A stretch of 58,740 nt of DNA, from the NCBI GenBank assembly GCA_030600585.1, contig JAUVLU010000014.1, positions 1 through 58,740 on the forward strand, given 5' to 3'. A program made the translations under genes and the position numbers. Under the pieces are notes generated by a model. That model did no database searches, was not told where the DNA came from, and saw only the letters and a program-made list of their open reading frames with translations. Shown piece after piece: positions 32,147-42,525 of the stretch. Within the stretch, counting starts at the first letter, position 1, and every line of letters starts with the position of its first letter. Origin of the DNA: Candidatus Cloacimonadota bacterium. GTDB taxonomy: Bacteria > Cloacimonadota > Cloacimonadia > Cloacimonadales > TCS61.

Positions 32147-34327
32147 ATGAATACAAGAATTAAATTTTTCCTGGTTTTTAATATTATCCTGATCATTATC
32201 TGGATCGGTTATCTTTTCTCTATTCAAATATTAGATGCCCATCATTTAAAATCAAATGTACAGATCCGGCAAAATCCTTCCAAAGAAATATTGATCCCCG
32301 ATCGGGGAAATATTTATGATCGTGATGGTAAACTTCTTGTAAGCTCAATAAAGTATTATCAGCTCGATGTTGATAGACGTGCTATAATAAACGATCGTAA
32401 AAAAGAATCACAATTAACATCTAAAGAAGTTTTTGATAAAATTGCCGAGATCATATCCAATAATAGTAAAGCTGATAGAAATTTTCTGTTAAAGCGTTTA
32501 AATAAAGAACCGTTATTTTCAAGTGTTTATCTTACAAATAATATTTCCGAAAATCAACTTCATCTTATCAAACAGGAATTTGCCAAGCAGAAAATAAAAG
32601 GTCTTGTAGTTTCATTCAGTAATATTAAACGTTCGTATCCTCATAATAAACTTGGCGCAAATTTCTTAGGGATTATTGATGATAAAAATCAGGGAAATTC
32701 GGGAAACGCAATCTATACCGCTTTTGGGGGAAATGGGATAGAAGCAACATATAATGAACATCTTTCCGGTGAAATTGGTTGGAAAGAAATGATCTACGAT
32801 GCAAATAATAGAATGATCCCGTTATTATTCCTCAAAGAAAAAGCTGCTCGACCCGGGAAATCTATCTATCTCACAATAGATAAAAATATTCAGGAAATAT
32901 TAGAAGAGAATTTAATAATCGGGCTTAAGGAATATAAGGCAAAAAATGCAATTGGTATTGTGATGGAGCCGAATACTGGTGAGATATTGGCAATGGTTGG
33001 TCTTACTGAAGATCATGAAAAAAAATCTGCAAAAGAGCTTCGTTCTGTTACAAATATCGCTGCTTCTTTTATGTTTGAGCCGGGATCTACATTAAAACCG
33101 ATCACAGCTCTTCTCGCTTTAGAAAAAGATATTTATAAACCAACTGATAAAATCGATTGTACAGATTACCACCTGGAATATGAATCGGAAGAACGAGTTA
33201 TTAAAGATGATCATAAATACAAAACACTCAGTTTTAAAGATATTATTGCGTATTCGAGTAATGTAGGAATTAGCAGGATAGTTGAGGAAATTGGCAGTAA
33301 AGTGCTTTATGAGCGCATGATAGCAATGGGGTTCGGTCATAAAACCGGCTCGAACATTTCCGGCGAAGCATCCGGAATTTTCAGGAAACTTAAAGACTGG
33401 CAGGGCTTTTCTCTTCATTCGATCTCGTTTGGACAGGAAATTTCGGTAACTGCATTACAACTGGCAAATGCTTATTGCTCGCTTGCAAATGGCGGGAAGA
33501 TCATGCAGCCGCATCTTGTAAAAGAGATAAAAGACGAAAACAATAAAACAATTACATCCTTTAAACCAAAAGTTATGCGAACAATTTCCGATAAAAGATC
33601 TCTCGATACATTAAAGGTATTTCTAAAAAGTGTGGTAGATTACGGAACTGCTACCGGAACAAAGTTGGAACACATCACAATAGCCGGAAAAACCGGTACT
33701 TCAGAAAAAGCGATCAGCGGAAAAATAGGATACGAAAAAGAAAAATATACTTCTATTTTCGCCGGATTCTTCCCGGTAAAAAAACCTCAATACATTATGG
33801 TGATAATTTATGATGAAGCAGATTACAAATCATATTCTTATTATGCATCACTTTCTGCTGTTCCCACCTTTAAAAATGTAGTAAAAAAAATCGTAAATCT
33901 CCCTGAAACAGATATAATTGCAAATGTTAAAGAAGATAATAAAAAGTTCATTTTTGCCCCTGATGTAACAGGTCTGCAATTAGAAAAAGCAATTAAAATT
34001 TTACAAAAGAAAAAAATAAATTTTCTCGTAGTCGGCGAGAATCATGAAGGGAAAATAATGGATCAATATCCAAAACCCAATACTTCATTTGATAAAAACG
34101 AGAAGATCATCCTTAATCTTGACAATAAACAAGTCGCAGAACAATTGAATGTCGATGATTATGCAATGCCAAACCTTATAGGATTGACCTTGAGGAAAGC
34201 AATTGCCGCATCAAATAGAAGCAGTGTAAAATTGGTGATCCGCGGGAATGGAATCATCTCTGCCCAGTCAATTGAGCCGGGATCTAAAATTAAATTTGGA
34301 GATATATGTACAATAACAGCAAAATGA
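32147..34327 (+). CDS. ftsI: Division-specific transpeptidase FtsI/PBP with PASTA domains (726 aa)
   Basis: A single N-terminal transmembrane helix, a PBP dimerisation domain (about residues 45-215), then the transpeptidase: SxxK at Ser314-Lys317 (GSTLKP), SxN at Ser370-Asn372 (YSSN), KTGT at 515-518. Two C-terminal PASTA repeats (about 600-665 and 668-726; APDVTGLQLEKAIKIL, MPNLIGLTLRKAIAAS) follow, as in Spo5D/PBP2x-type enzymes. It crosslinks septal peptidoglycan. The ATG follows the terminator-like hairpin with no free ribosome site. The end overlaps murEF. Confidence 0.95.
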   Translation: MNTRIKFFLVFNIILIIIWIGYLFSIQILDAHHLKSNVQIRQNPSKEILIPDRGNIYDRDGKLLVSSIKYYQLDVDRRAIINDRKKESQLTSKEVFDKIAEIISNNSKADRNFLLKRLNKEPLFSSVYLTNNISENQLHLIKQEFAKQKIKGLVVSFSNIKRSYPHNKLGANFLGIIDDKNQGNSGNAIYTAFGGNGIEATYNEHLSGEIGWKEMIYDANNRMIPLLFLKEKAARPGKSIYLTIDKNIQEILEENLIIGLKEYKAKNAIGIVMEPNTGEILAMVGLTEDHEKKSAKELRSVTNIAASFMFEPGSTLKPITALLALEKDIYKPTDKIDCTDYHLEYESEERVIKDDHKYKTLSFKDIIAYSSNVGISRIVEEIGSKVLYERMIAMGFGHKTGSNISGEASGIFRKLKDWQGFSLHSISFGQEISVTALQLANAYCSLANGGKIMQPHLVKEIKDENNKTITSFKPKVMRTISDKRSLDTLKVFLKSVVDYGTATGTKLEHITIAGKTGTSEKAISGKIGYEKEKYTSIFAGFFPVKKPQYIMVIIYDEADYKSYSYYASLSAVPTFKNVVKKIVNLPETDIIANVKEDNKKFIFAPDVTGLQLEKAIKILQKKKINFLVVGENHEGKIMDQYPKPNTSFDKNEKIILNLDNKQVAEQLNVDDYAMPNLIGLTLRKAIAASNRSSVKLVIRGNGIISAQSIEPGSKIKFGDICTITAK

Positions 34328-37089
34328 TCTCAACAACTGAGATCACGGAGATATTACAGAAGCATGGACTTTTTATTGAGTCTATCAATATTGATCTCTC
34401 AGAAAAATATTCCGGCATACAGACCGATTCCAGAAAAATTAGAAAAGGACAGATTTTCGTTTGTATTTTCGGCTTTATCGATGATGGACATAATTTTGCT
34501 CAAGCTGCTGTTGATGAAGGTGCACAGCTTTTAATCGTTGAAAGAGAACTTGAAATAGATATTCCCCAAGTAGTTGTATTAAATGCTCGAAAAGCCACTG
34601 CTTTATTGGCTACATTATTTTTTAATAACCCTTCCAAAAAATTAAAGATAATTGGGATAACCGGTACAAATGGAAAAACAACTATTGGCAGTATTATAGA
34701 ACATATTCTTTTGGATAACGGTAAAAAAGTTGGTCTTATCGGAACATTGGGCTACTCAATAAATGGCGCAGCTTACAAATCCGAAAGAACAACACCCGAT
34801 ATTATTGACCTGAATACGATCTTTTGTAAAATGATCGATGAAAATGTAGAATTTGTGGTTATGGAAGTTTCATCACACGCCTTATCGTTAGATAGAACAT
34901 TCGCAATACATTTCCATACCGCAATCTTCACAAATCTCACACAAGATCATCTTGATTTTCATATTAGTATTAATGAATATGCAAAAACAAAATTTAAATT
35001 ATTTGAAAATACAAATAAAGCTTTTATAAATATAGATGATGAACACGGAGAGAGACTTTATAGAAAATGTTCATTCACTAAATATGGAATTTCATTCAAA
35101 GACGGCGATATCAATATTGCAGAACATGATTACAGTATCTCAGGTTCAAATTTCAAACTGAAAATCGATGGGTATGAATTCCAAATTAACACAAATTTAA
35201 TAGGAAAATACAATATATTCAATACGGCAACTGCATTTTCTGCAGCACTCGATCTTTTGGGAAAAACAAGTGCACAACAAATTATTGAATCTATACAAAA
35301 GATCGATTGCATTCCAGGCAGATTACAGCAAGTTCCAAACGACCGCAATCTTGGTGTTTATGTTGATTACGCTCACACTCCCGATGCTTTGGATAATGTT
35401 CTTAAAACTCTTAATGAGATCAAGAAAGAAAAAATGATCTGTGTATTTGGAGCAGGCGGCAGCCGCGATAAAACTAAACGATCTAAAATGCTTAAAGCTG
35501 CCGGATATGCCGATAGAATTATCATTACAAACGATAATCCGCGCGATGAAGAACCTGCCGATATTATTCGTGATATAATCAGAGATGCAGAAGAAAATAC
35601 GCCATTCTGGATAATTCGCGATAGAAAGAAAGCCATTCAAACTGCAATTAATTTTGCAAAAGAAAATGATATTATTCTTATCGCCGGAAAAGGACATGAA
35701 AAATACCAGGAGATCAAAGGAGAAAAATTTGATTTCGATGATATAAAAGAGGCAGGAAATGCGCTTTCTCATTCATCTGAACATAATGATCTTCTTTCGC
35801 TTCCAATCGATCCTCTTCAGCTTGAATTTATCTTCCAACAAAACCTGATCATTAATAACGATCCTCTAATTGAAAATATTTCTACCGATTCACGTTCCAT
35901 AAAAGAGAATTCTCTCTTTTTTGCTTTGGAAGGCGAAAATTTCGATGGTCATAATTATGTTGAAGATATACTCAAAAAGAAAAACTGCCGGGCAGTTGTA
36001 AATATGGACTACCAAGGCACTTCAACAAACATTATTCGGGTAAAAGATACATTAGAAGCTTATGCTTTACTTGCAAAAAAATATAAACAACAGTTCGATC
36101 TTACAACAATTGCCTTAACCGGAAGTTTCGGTAAAACTACAATGAAAGAGTATTTGTATAATATTCTTTCTGAAATTGCTCCTACTTATAAAACTTTTGG
36201 GAATGAGAATAATCTTATCGGTGTTCCTAAAACTATCTTCCGGCTCGATCCAAGATATAAATATTCAATTTTAGAGCTTGGAACAAATCAGTTTGGAGAA
36301 ATCGAGAAACTGGTTGAGATCGCCGATCCGGATATTGGTGTTATCATTTCTATTGGAGCTTCACACCTTGAGTTCTTAAAAGATGAATTTGGTGTATTCA
36401 AAGAAAAAACCGCACTCTTCCAGCATGATTTGAAACTTAAGTTTTTCCCTGCTGATGATGATAGATTCAGAAAATTCTCGGGAATTTCTTTCGGTTCTTC
36501 CCCGCATTCCGATTTCAGATTTACCGATATTCATTCTGAAAATGAAACTACTTTTTTCAAAGTTAATGATATGAATTTTTCAATCCCAACTCCTTTTACA
36601 AAATATTCTTTTAACGCCGGAATCGCAATTTCCATTGCTCTTGAATTACAAATTGATAAAGCTGTTATTCAGAATGGATTGAATAAACCACTTCAATTAT
36701 CTCAAAGAATGGAAATAATCAAACAAAATGGGAAAACACTTTTGATTGATTGTTACAATGCAAATCCTGATTCTATGAAAGCTGCAATTGAATTCTGGAA
36801 TGAATACGAAGTGGAAAAACCACATTATGCAATTCTTGGAGATATGCTGGAACTTGGAAAATTGACAAGAGAACTGCATGAAAATATATTGATCGTGCTT
36901 AAAGATAAGAATTATAAGCAGTTGATATCTGTTGGAGATATGTCGCGTGCATTCAATGCTGATGCACATTTTAAAGATGTTGAAAAATTACTATCATCTG
37001 GAATGTTAGAAAATATTCCGGCAAATGCTGTTGTTCTTATCAAAGCTTCTCATGGAATAAAATTAGAAAAAATAATAGGAAGGATTTAA
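34306..37089 (+). CDS. murE-murF: Fused MurE-MurF ligase (927 aa)
   Basis: The N-terminal part (about residues 1-485) is MurE: GTNGKTT at 120-126 and the DNPR motif at 410-413, which selects meso-diaminopimelate. The C-terminal part (about 495-927) is MurF: STDSRSIKENSLFFAL and TGSFGKTT at 605-612, then DCYNANPDSMKAA. Together they add DAP and then D-Ala-D-Ala to UDP-MurNAc-dipeptide. The single uninterrupted frame contains a short linker (SEHNDLLSLPID) and no internal start with a ribosome site. GGAG sits 4 bases before ATG 34306; ATG 34324, overlapping the ftsI stop as ATGA, is an alternative. Such fusions occur in a few other bacteria but are uncommon. Confidence 0.93.
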   Translation: MYNNSKMISTTEITEILQKHGLFIESINIDLSEKYSGIQTDSRKIRKGQIFVCIFGFIDDGHNFAQAAVDEGAQLLIVERELEIDIPQVVVLNARKATALLATLFFNNPSKKLKIIGITGTNGKTTIGSIIEHILLDNGKKVGLIGTLGYSINGAAYKSERTTPDIIDLNTIFCKMIDENVEFVVMEVSSHALSLDRTFAIHFHTAIFTNLTQDHLDFHISINEYAKTKFKLFENTNKAFINIDDEHGERLYRKCSFTKYGISFKDGDINIAEHDYSISGSNFKLKIDGYEFQINTNLIGKYNIFNTATAFSAALDLLGKTSAQQIIESIQKIDCIPGRLQQVPNDRNLGVYVDYAHTPDALDNVLKTLNEIKKEKMICVFGAGGSRDKTKRSKMLKAAGYADRIIITNDNPRDEEPADIIRDIIRDAEENTPFWIIRDRKKAIQTAINFAKENDIILIAGKGHEKYQEIKGEKFDFDDIKEAGNALSHSSEHNDLLSLPIDPLQLEFIFQQNLIINNDPLIENISTDSRSIKENSLFFALEGENFDGHNYVEDILKKKNCRAVVNMDYQGTSTNIIRVKDTLEAYALLAKKYKQQFDLTTIALTGSFGKTTMKEYLYNILSEIAPTYKTFGNENNLIGVPKTIFRLDPRYKYSILELGTNQFGEIEKLVEIADPDIGVIISIGASHLEFLKDEFGVFKEKTALFQHDLKLKFFPADDDRFRKFSGISFGSSPHSDFRFTDIHSENETTFFKVNDMNFSIPTPFTKYSFNAGIAISIALELQIDKAVIQNGLNKPLQLSQRMEIIKQNGKTLLIDCYNANPDSMKAAIEFWNEYEVEKPHYAILGDMLELGKLTRELHENILIVLKDKNYKQLISVGDMSRAFNADAHFKDVEKLLSSGMLENIPANAVVLIKASHGIKLEKIIGRI

Positions 37090-37091
37090 AA

Positions 37092-38207
37092 ATGTTTTAT
37101 CACCTTTTTGCCCCTCTAGCCAATACAGAAATATTTGGATACAACTTATTTAATGTATTTCAGTATGTAACTTTTCGCTCGATCGCAGCCTTTATCACTG
37201 CAATCTTTTTCTCGATCTTATTAGGACCCAAATTTATTAAAACGTTAAAGAAACACCAGGCTGTTGAAAGTATCAATGAATATGTTCCAATCTCGCATAA
37301 AGAGAAAGAAGGAACACCTACGATGGGTGGTCTCATCGTGATTTGCAGTATTTTGCTTTCTGTACTTTTATGGAATAACCTTGTAAATAGCTATATCTTG
37401 ATCATGATAATTACTACGATTTGGTTAGGCGCAACCGGTTTTCTTGATGACTACCTAAAAAATTTCTTACATACAAAAAAAGGATTGATCGCAAAATACA
37501 AATTACTTGCTCAGATCACTCTGGGCTTGTTTATTGCACTTGCCTTATATTACGGTTCACAAGATCTGGATACAATCACAAAAATACATTTACCATTTTT
37601 TAAAGATAGTTCAATACAATTAAAACTCTTTTTCATTCCATTTGTTGTTTTCATGGTCACAGCCACTTCAAATGCTGTAAATTTAACCGATGGATTGGAT
37701 GGATTAGCCGGCGGCACAGTAGCAATAGCTGCATTGGGACTTGGCATAATGGCTTATATCAAAGGTAACTTTGTTATAGCTGAATATTTGAATCTGGATT
37801 TTATTCAAAATGCCGGCGAACTTACTGTATTCATTTCCGCACTTATTGGAACATTACTCGGATTTTTGTGGTACAATGTGAAACCGGCTCAGATCATACT
37901 TGGTGATACAGGATCACTTTCTCTCGGTGGAATTTTAGCCGTTCTTGCTGTATTGCTGAGAGAAGAGTTATTCTTTGCAATTGTCGGAGGAGTATTCGTT
38001 ATCGAAGCTTTTTCTACTATTATTCAACGTTATTATTTTAAATATACAAGATATAAAACAGGCGCCGGCAAAAGAATTTTTCTTTGCGCTCCAATACATC
38101 ATCATTACGAGTTAAAGGGGATTTCAGAAGAAAAGATCGTGATAAGATTTTGGATCGTAGCTGCACTTCTTGTTGGTATAGGCTTAGCAACTTTAAAACT
38201 CAGGTAG
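37092..38207 (+). CDS. mraY: Phospho-N-acetylmuramoyl-pentapeptide transferase (371 aa)
   Basis: This multi-spanning membrane enzyme makes lipid I. The family signatures are KEGTPTMGG (about residues 73-81), FLDDYLK near 118-124, NAVNLTDGLDGLAGG (about 195-209) and LGDTGSLSLGG, and the APIHHHYELKG loop near the C-terminus. The length is normal. It starts 2 bases after murEF and ends 3 bases before murD. Confidence 0.96.
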   Translation: MFYHLFAPLANTEIFGYNLFNVFQYVTFRSIAAFITAIFFSILLGPKFIKTLKKHQAVESINEYVPISHKEKEGTPTMGGLIVICSILLSVLLWNNLVNSYILIMIITTIWLGATGFLDDYLKNFLHTKKGLIAKYKLLAQITLGLFIALALYYGSQDLDTITKIHLPFFKDSSIQLKLFFIPFVVFMVTATSNAVNLTDGLDGLAGGTVAIAALGLGIMAYIKGNFVIAEYLNLDFIQNAGELTVFISALIGTLLGFLWYNVKPAQIILGDTGSLSLGGILAVLAVLLREELFFAIVGGVFVIEAFSTIIQRYYFKYTRYKTGAGKRIFLCAPIHHHYELKGISEEKIVIRFWIVAALLVGIGLATLKLR

Positions 38208-38210
38208 GAA

Positions 38211-39539
38211 ATGAAAGTAAAAAATAGGAGATTTGGAATTCTTGGAATGGCAAGAAGCGGGATTTCCGCAGCCGCAAAGATCAAGGAACTCGGTGGAATT
38301 GCCTTTATCAGTGAGTATAAGAATGAAACCGAAATAACCAATTCCAAACAAATTAAAGAAACTTTTCAATGTGAATTCGGAGGACATACAAAAAAGCTTC
38401 TGCAAAATGATGTATTGATATTAAGTCCGGGAATTCCACGGGATATTCCAATTTTGAAGGAAGCTGAGAAACAAAATATCAAGGTTATAAGCGAAATAGA
38501 ATTCAGCTACAGGATAAAGCATCCTCACAGCAAGATAATTGCTATCACAGGTTCTAACGGCAAAAGCACAACTGTGAGTCTTATCCATCATATCTTACAA
38601 ACTGCCGAATACAAATCGATACTGGCAGGAAATATCGGAACTGCTTTTTCATCTTATCCGATAGAGAAAGAAAATATAGATTTTATCGTGTTGGAACTCA
38701 GCAGCTTCCAACTTGAGATCATCGATAAATTCAAAGCTGATGTTGCAGCAATTCTTAATATTACACCTGATCATCTTGATCGTTATGATAGTTTTGATGA
38801 TTATGCAGAAACTAAATTCAATATTTTCAAGAATCAGAATTTCCAAGACCTTGCTATTCTAAATTTAGATGATATTACTTCTATAAAATTCACCGGTAAG
38901 ATCAATTCTGATCTTAAATGTTTTTCTCTGAATTCCAATACTGATATTTATTTTAAAGAAAATTCAATTGTTTTTGGTTCAGAAAATTTTTCTACTCGGA
39001 ATGCAGCAATTCAGGGTCCTCATAATATCGCAAATATGATGTGCGCAATTCTTGCCGTCTCTCCTTTCCATATTGAAAGAGACATTATTCAGCAGTCATT
39101 GGAAACGTTCTCACCTCTTGCCCATCGTCTGGAATTTGTAAAAGAAGTGGATGGAATAAAATTCTACAACGATTCCAAAGCTACAAATACAGATTCTGTA
39201 AAATACGCATTGCAATCTTTTGACAGACCGATAAGAATTATCATGGGTGGAGCCGGTAAAGGCGAAGATTACAGCATTTTAATACCATACTTGCAGGAAC
39301 GGGCAAAAAAAGTGTATCTTACCGGCGATACTATAGATGAAATGAAAAAGGCATTTGAAGGTTCTGTAGAAATCGCATCTATCAAAGAATTTGAAGATGT
39401 TATCCAAAAAGCATTCTCCGATTCTAAAGAAGGAGATATCATCGTTCTTTCTCCTGCCTGCACAAGTTATGATAGATTCAAAAACTTCGAAGAGCGTGGT
39501 AACACATTTAAAAAAATTGTTTCAGGGCTAAAAAAATGA
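38211..39539 (+). CDS. murD: UDP-N-acetylmuramoylalanine-D-glutamate ligase (442 aa)
   Basis: The ATP-binding ITGSNGKST (112-120), SSFQLE and LNITPDHLDRYDSFDDYAETKFNIF in the central domain, and the C-terminal YNDSKATNTDSVKYAL are MurD hallmarks. It adds D-Glu to UDP-MurNAc-L-Ala. The length is normal. The ATG follows mraY by 3 bases, and the stop overlaps ftsW (ATGA). Confidence 0.95.
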   Translation: MKVKNRRFGILGMARSGISAAAKIKELGGIAFISEYKNETEITNSKQIKETFQCEFGGHTKKLLQNDVLILSPGIPRDIPILKEAEKQNIKVISEIEFSYRIKHPHSKIIAITGSNGKSTTVSLIHHILQTAEYKSILAGNIGTAFSSYPIEKENIDFIVLELSSFQLEIIDKFKADVAAILNITPDHLDRYDSFDDYAETKFNIFKNQNFQDLAILNLDDITSIKFTGKINSDLKCFSLNSNTDIYFKENSIVFGSENFSTRNAAIQGPHNIANMMCAILAVSPFHIERDIIQQSLETFSPLAHRLEFVKEVDGIKFYNDSKATNTDSVKYALQSFDRPIRIIMGGAGKGEDYSILIPYLQERAKKVYLTGDTIDEMKKAFEGSVEIASIKEFEDVIQKAFSDSKEGDIIVLSPACTSYDRFKNFEERGNTFKKIVSGLKK

Positions 39540-40681
39540 AAACCAAAACTTATATTGCTCAATACGATATCGTTCTTCTCTTTACATATATCGTTTTGAT
39601 CGATATTGGAATCTTCATGCAGCTAAATATAAGCTCTGTGCGGACTACAATGGGTTTTTTCTATCGCCAATCCATCTGGCTTTTGCTTTCTTTTGGATCT
39701 CTTTATTTTGCTTTTAAAGTTATAGATCTTGAAAAATTCAGAAAGTGGATATTCCCACTTTTATTTGTCATTATCCTCATGTTGATAGCTGTTCTCGTTT
39801 TCGGAGACACCGTTAAGGGAGCTGTAAGAAGTATTCACATTTGGAAAATAAATATTCAACCAAGTCTATTAGCCAGAGTTATCCTTATCTTCTATTTTGC
39901 ACATATTTTAGATAAACGAAAAAGACAAATTGATGATACCAGACCAAAAGGATTCTGGAAACACTTTAACCAACTTATTGTAATTACCATCATCATCTAT
40001 TCATTGATCCTCGCCGAGAAACATTTCAGTCCTCTTATAATCTCCGGTATCACATTACTTTCGCTTTTGTTTATTGCAAAGATCAGGTTATCAACTATTG
40101 GAATTATCCTCGCAACTTGCCTGATAATAATACTTTTGGTAATTCAATTTGGACCTGCCTACCGTTCTGAAAGAATGAAAATTTATACCAAATATTCCCT
40201 TTTCCATAAAGCCCTGAATAAAGAAAGTGATTACACAGGAACTCAGGATTACCAGGTAAAGGAGAGCCTGCTATCATTGACAGGCGGCAGATTAACAGGA
40301 ACATCATCAAAAAGAGGAACAGGCAAACATTATTTCCTACCCGAAGCAAAAACCGATTATATATTTTCGATCATTGGTGAAGAATATGGATTTCTGGGAG
40401 CACTTTTTGTAATTGGACTTTATATTCTCCTGTTTTCCAGAGCAATTATCAATTCTCTACGGCAGGACGATATATTCCTGAAATTAGCAGGTATTGGTTT
40501 GGGAATGAATATTTTTTTCAACGCAATTGTTAACGTTGGAGTTTCGATAGCAATATTACCATCAACCGGTGTAACTTTGCCATTCATAAGTTATGGCGGT
40601 ACTTCATTACTAGTGAATTCATTCTCGGTAGGACTTTTGCTGAATATAAGCGCAACAAAACAGAAATTGCAGAGTTATTAA
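39536..40681 (+). CDS. ftsW: FtsW/RodA/SpoVE glycosyltransferase, septal type (381 aa)
   Basis: A SEDS protein with about ten membrane helices. It polymerises lipid II at the septum with FtsI. The conserved LPEAKTDYIFSIIGEEYGFLG segment carries the catalytic Asp, and ILPSTGVTLPFISYGGTSLLV is the C-terminal signature. In the helix where most members read QPSE (FSxQPSExAK), this one reads QPSLLAR, a substitution of the normally conserved Glu. Position between murD and murG supports FtsW over RodA. The family is clear; the variation is noted. Confidence 0.93.
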   Translation: MKTKTYIAQYDIVLLFTYIVLIDIGIFMQLNISSVRTTMGFFYRQSIWLLLSFGSLYFAFKVIDLEKFRKWIFPLLFVIILMLIAVLVFGDTVKGAVRSIHIWKINIQPSLLARVILIFYFAHILDKRKRQIDDTRPKGFWKHFNQLIVITIIIYSLILAEKHFSPLIISGITLLSLLFIAKIRLSTIGIILATCLIIILLVIQFGPAYRSERMKIYTKYSLFHKALNKESDYTGTQDYQVKESLLSLTGGRLTGTSSKRGTGKHYFLPEAKTDYIFSIIGEEYGFLGALFVIGLYILLFSRAIINSLRQDDIFLKLAGIGLGMNIFFNAIVNVGVSIAILPSTGVTLPFISYGGTSLLVNSFSVGLLLNISATKQKLQSY

Positions 40682-40692
40682 AGGAAATTTAA

Positions 40693-41772
40693 ATGAAGAA
40701 TAAAAAAATTATTATTGCAGCAGGTGGAACCGGCGGACACATTATTCCTGCAATTTCTATAGCTAAAGAGCTTATGAAAGAAGGAGTTCAAATTCTCTTT
40801 GTTGGAAACAGGAACAGCATGGAACAAAAGCTGGCAATGGAGAATAACATTGATTTCGCAGAGATAAATGTTCAGAAATTCTACCGTAAATTAACTTTTG
40901 CACATTTCAAATTTCCATTCAAATTGATAAAAAGCATTTTGGATTCCAAAAAAATTATCCGCAATTTTAAACCCGATGCATTTTTGGGAACCGGCGGTTT
41001 TGTCAGTGGTCCGGTAGGTTATGCAGCTCACCTGCAAAAAATTCCTATCTTCCTGCAGGAACAAAACAGTTATCCGGGTGCAACTACAAAAATACTCAGT
41101 AAATATGCTGTAAAAATATTTTTAGGAAATTTTAAAGCAAAGAAATATCTGCCTTCAAATAAATTGGTTTTTTCCGGTAATCCCATTAACCAAACGGTAA
41201 TAAGCGAAACTACAGAAATTGATTATGCGAAATATGGTTTAAAAAAAGATGTTACAAAAATATTTTTGACCGGTGGGAGTCAGGGTTCGGTAGTTTTGAA
41301 TAAAGCATTTTTGCCAATTATAGACGATATTTTAAAAAAAGATTTTGAAATAATCTGGCAGATCGGAAAACATAGTTTTGATGAATTTTATCCAAAAGTC
41401 AAAGATATTAAAGGTGTTTACGCTTTTGATTTCACAAATGAAATGGGTAAAATATATAATTCTGTTGATATTGCGATTGCACGTGCAGGTGCGTTAAGTC
41501 TGGCAGAGATGGAAACCAAGAAAATTCCTGTCATTCTGATACCTTTACCCTCTGCTGCAGAAAATCACCAATATTTTAATGCTCTGGAATTAAAAGAAAA
41601 AAATGTTGCGGAAATAATTGAGCAGAAAGATCTGGATTCGGAGATATTGAAAAATACTCTATTTAAAATGTTAGATAAAATTAATGAAATTAAAGATAAT
41701 TTCACTTCAACTGTGCATACCAATGCAGCAGAGAATATTGCAGAGCATTTATTAAGAAATCTGGGGAAATAA
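40693..41772 (+). CDS. murG: MurG lipid II synthase (359 aa)
   Basis: It adds GlcNAc to lipid I. GGTGGH at 11-16, FLGTGGFVSGPVGYAA and the EQNSYPG loop are in the N-domain. TGGSQGSVVLN and RAGALSLAEMETKKIPVILIPLPSAAENHQYFNALEL form the UDP-GlcNAc site. The size is standard. GGAAATTTA precedes the ATG. The AbiEi-like gene follows after one base. Confidence 0.95.
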   Translation: MKNKKIIIAAGGTGGHIIPAISIAKELMKEGVQILFVGNRNSMEQKLAMENNIDFAEINVQKFYRKLTFAHFKFPFKLIKSILDSKKIIRNFKPDAFLGTGGFVSGPVGYAAHLQKIPIFLQEQNSYPGATTKILSKYAVKIFLGNFKAKKYLPSNKLVFSGNPINQTVISETTEIDYAKYGLKKDVTKIFLTGGSQGSVVLNKAFLPIIDDILKKDFEIIWQIGKHSFDEFYPKVKDIKGVYAFDFTNEMGKIYNSVDIAIARAGALSLAEMETKKIPVILIPLPSAAENHQYFNALELKEKNVAEIIEQKDLDSEILKNTLFKMLDKINEIKDNFTSTVHTNAAENIAEHLLRNLGK

Positions 41773-41773
41773 A

Positions 41774-42508
41774 ATGTGTAAAGACTTATCAAAGAAAGAT
41801 CTAATTCTGAAGTTAATTGATAATTATAAATCTTCGGGGAAAAAATACTTCAACTTGAAAAATCTTCGACAGGATTTGCTTATGGTTTCTCCACACTTTA
41901 ATATGGAAACTTTAAAGAAGAATCTCTCTCGCCTGAAGAAAGAAGAATTAATTTATTCCGCCGGAAGAGGTTGGTATTCTTTTCTACCCGATGTTTTTAA
42001 ATTAGATACAACACCGGTAAGAAATATTATAAATTTATTGAAAAGAGAATTTCCATTATTAGAGTTCAATGTTTGGAGCACAGAACAGCTTGCCGCTTAT
42101 TTCCATCATATTCCTACTCGGTTCTTCACTTTCATTTATGCAGATAAAGATTATTTGCAGGCAATCTATGAAAAATTAATCATTAAAGGAAAAAATATAA
42201 TTTTGAATCCTACACCCAAAGAAGCAGATAAGATATTCAATGTGGAAAAAGAAACTTTCATTCTACGACCTTCAACAACTGAAGCTCCGGTTGATGAACA
42301 TTTTGCAAAGATCGAATTAATTTTAGTAGAATTATTTCGGGAAAAGAATAAAATTTCCATTTTAGATGAATGGGAATATAATGTAATATTTAGAAATATT
42401 GTACCTAAATCAAGAATTAACATTTCTGTTTTTACCTTATACAATAGGCGTTTAGATGATTCTTACACGTGTCCTCTAATGGCAGTATTTGAGGATAACT
42501 GCGGTTAG
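41774..42508 (+). CDS. AbiEi-like antitoxin/regulator (244 aa)
   Basis: A winged-helix-like N-terminus (about residues 5-70: KKDLILKLIDNY, NLRQDLLMVSPHFNMETLKKNLSRLKKEELIYSAGRGWYSF) is followed by a larger domain (VWSTEQLAAYFHHIPTRFFTFIY, IILNPTPKEADKIFNVEKETFILRPSTTEAPVDEHFAKIELILVELFREKNKI). This layout matches AbiEi/DUF6577-type partners of AbiEii nucleotidyltransferases. It lies one base after murG and 17 bases before the AbiEii gene, and is read in the same direction as the dcw operon. The family call depends on the neighbour as well as the sequence. Confidence 0.75.
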   Translation: MCKDLSKKDLILKLIDNYKSSGKKYFNLKNLRQDLLMVSPHFNMETLKKNLSRLKKEELIYSAGRGWYSFLPDVFKLDTTPVRNIINLLKREFPLLEFNVWSTEQLAAYFHHIPTRFFTFIYADKDYLQAIYEKLIIKGKNIILNPTPKEADKIFNVEKETFILRPSTTEAPVDEHFAKIELILVELFREKNKISILDEWEYNVIFRNIVPKSRINISVFTLYNRRLDDSYTCPLMAVFEDNCG

Positions 42509-42525
42509 AGGACAAAGGAATAAAA

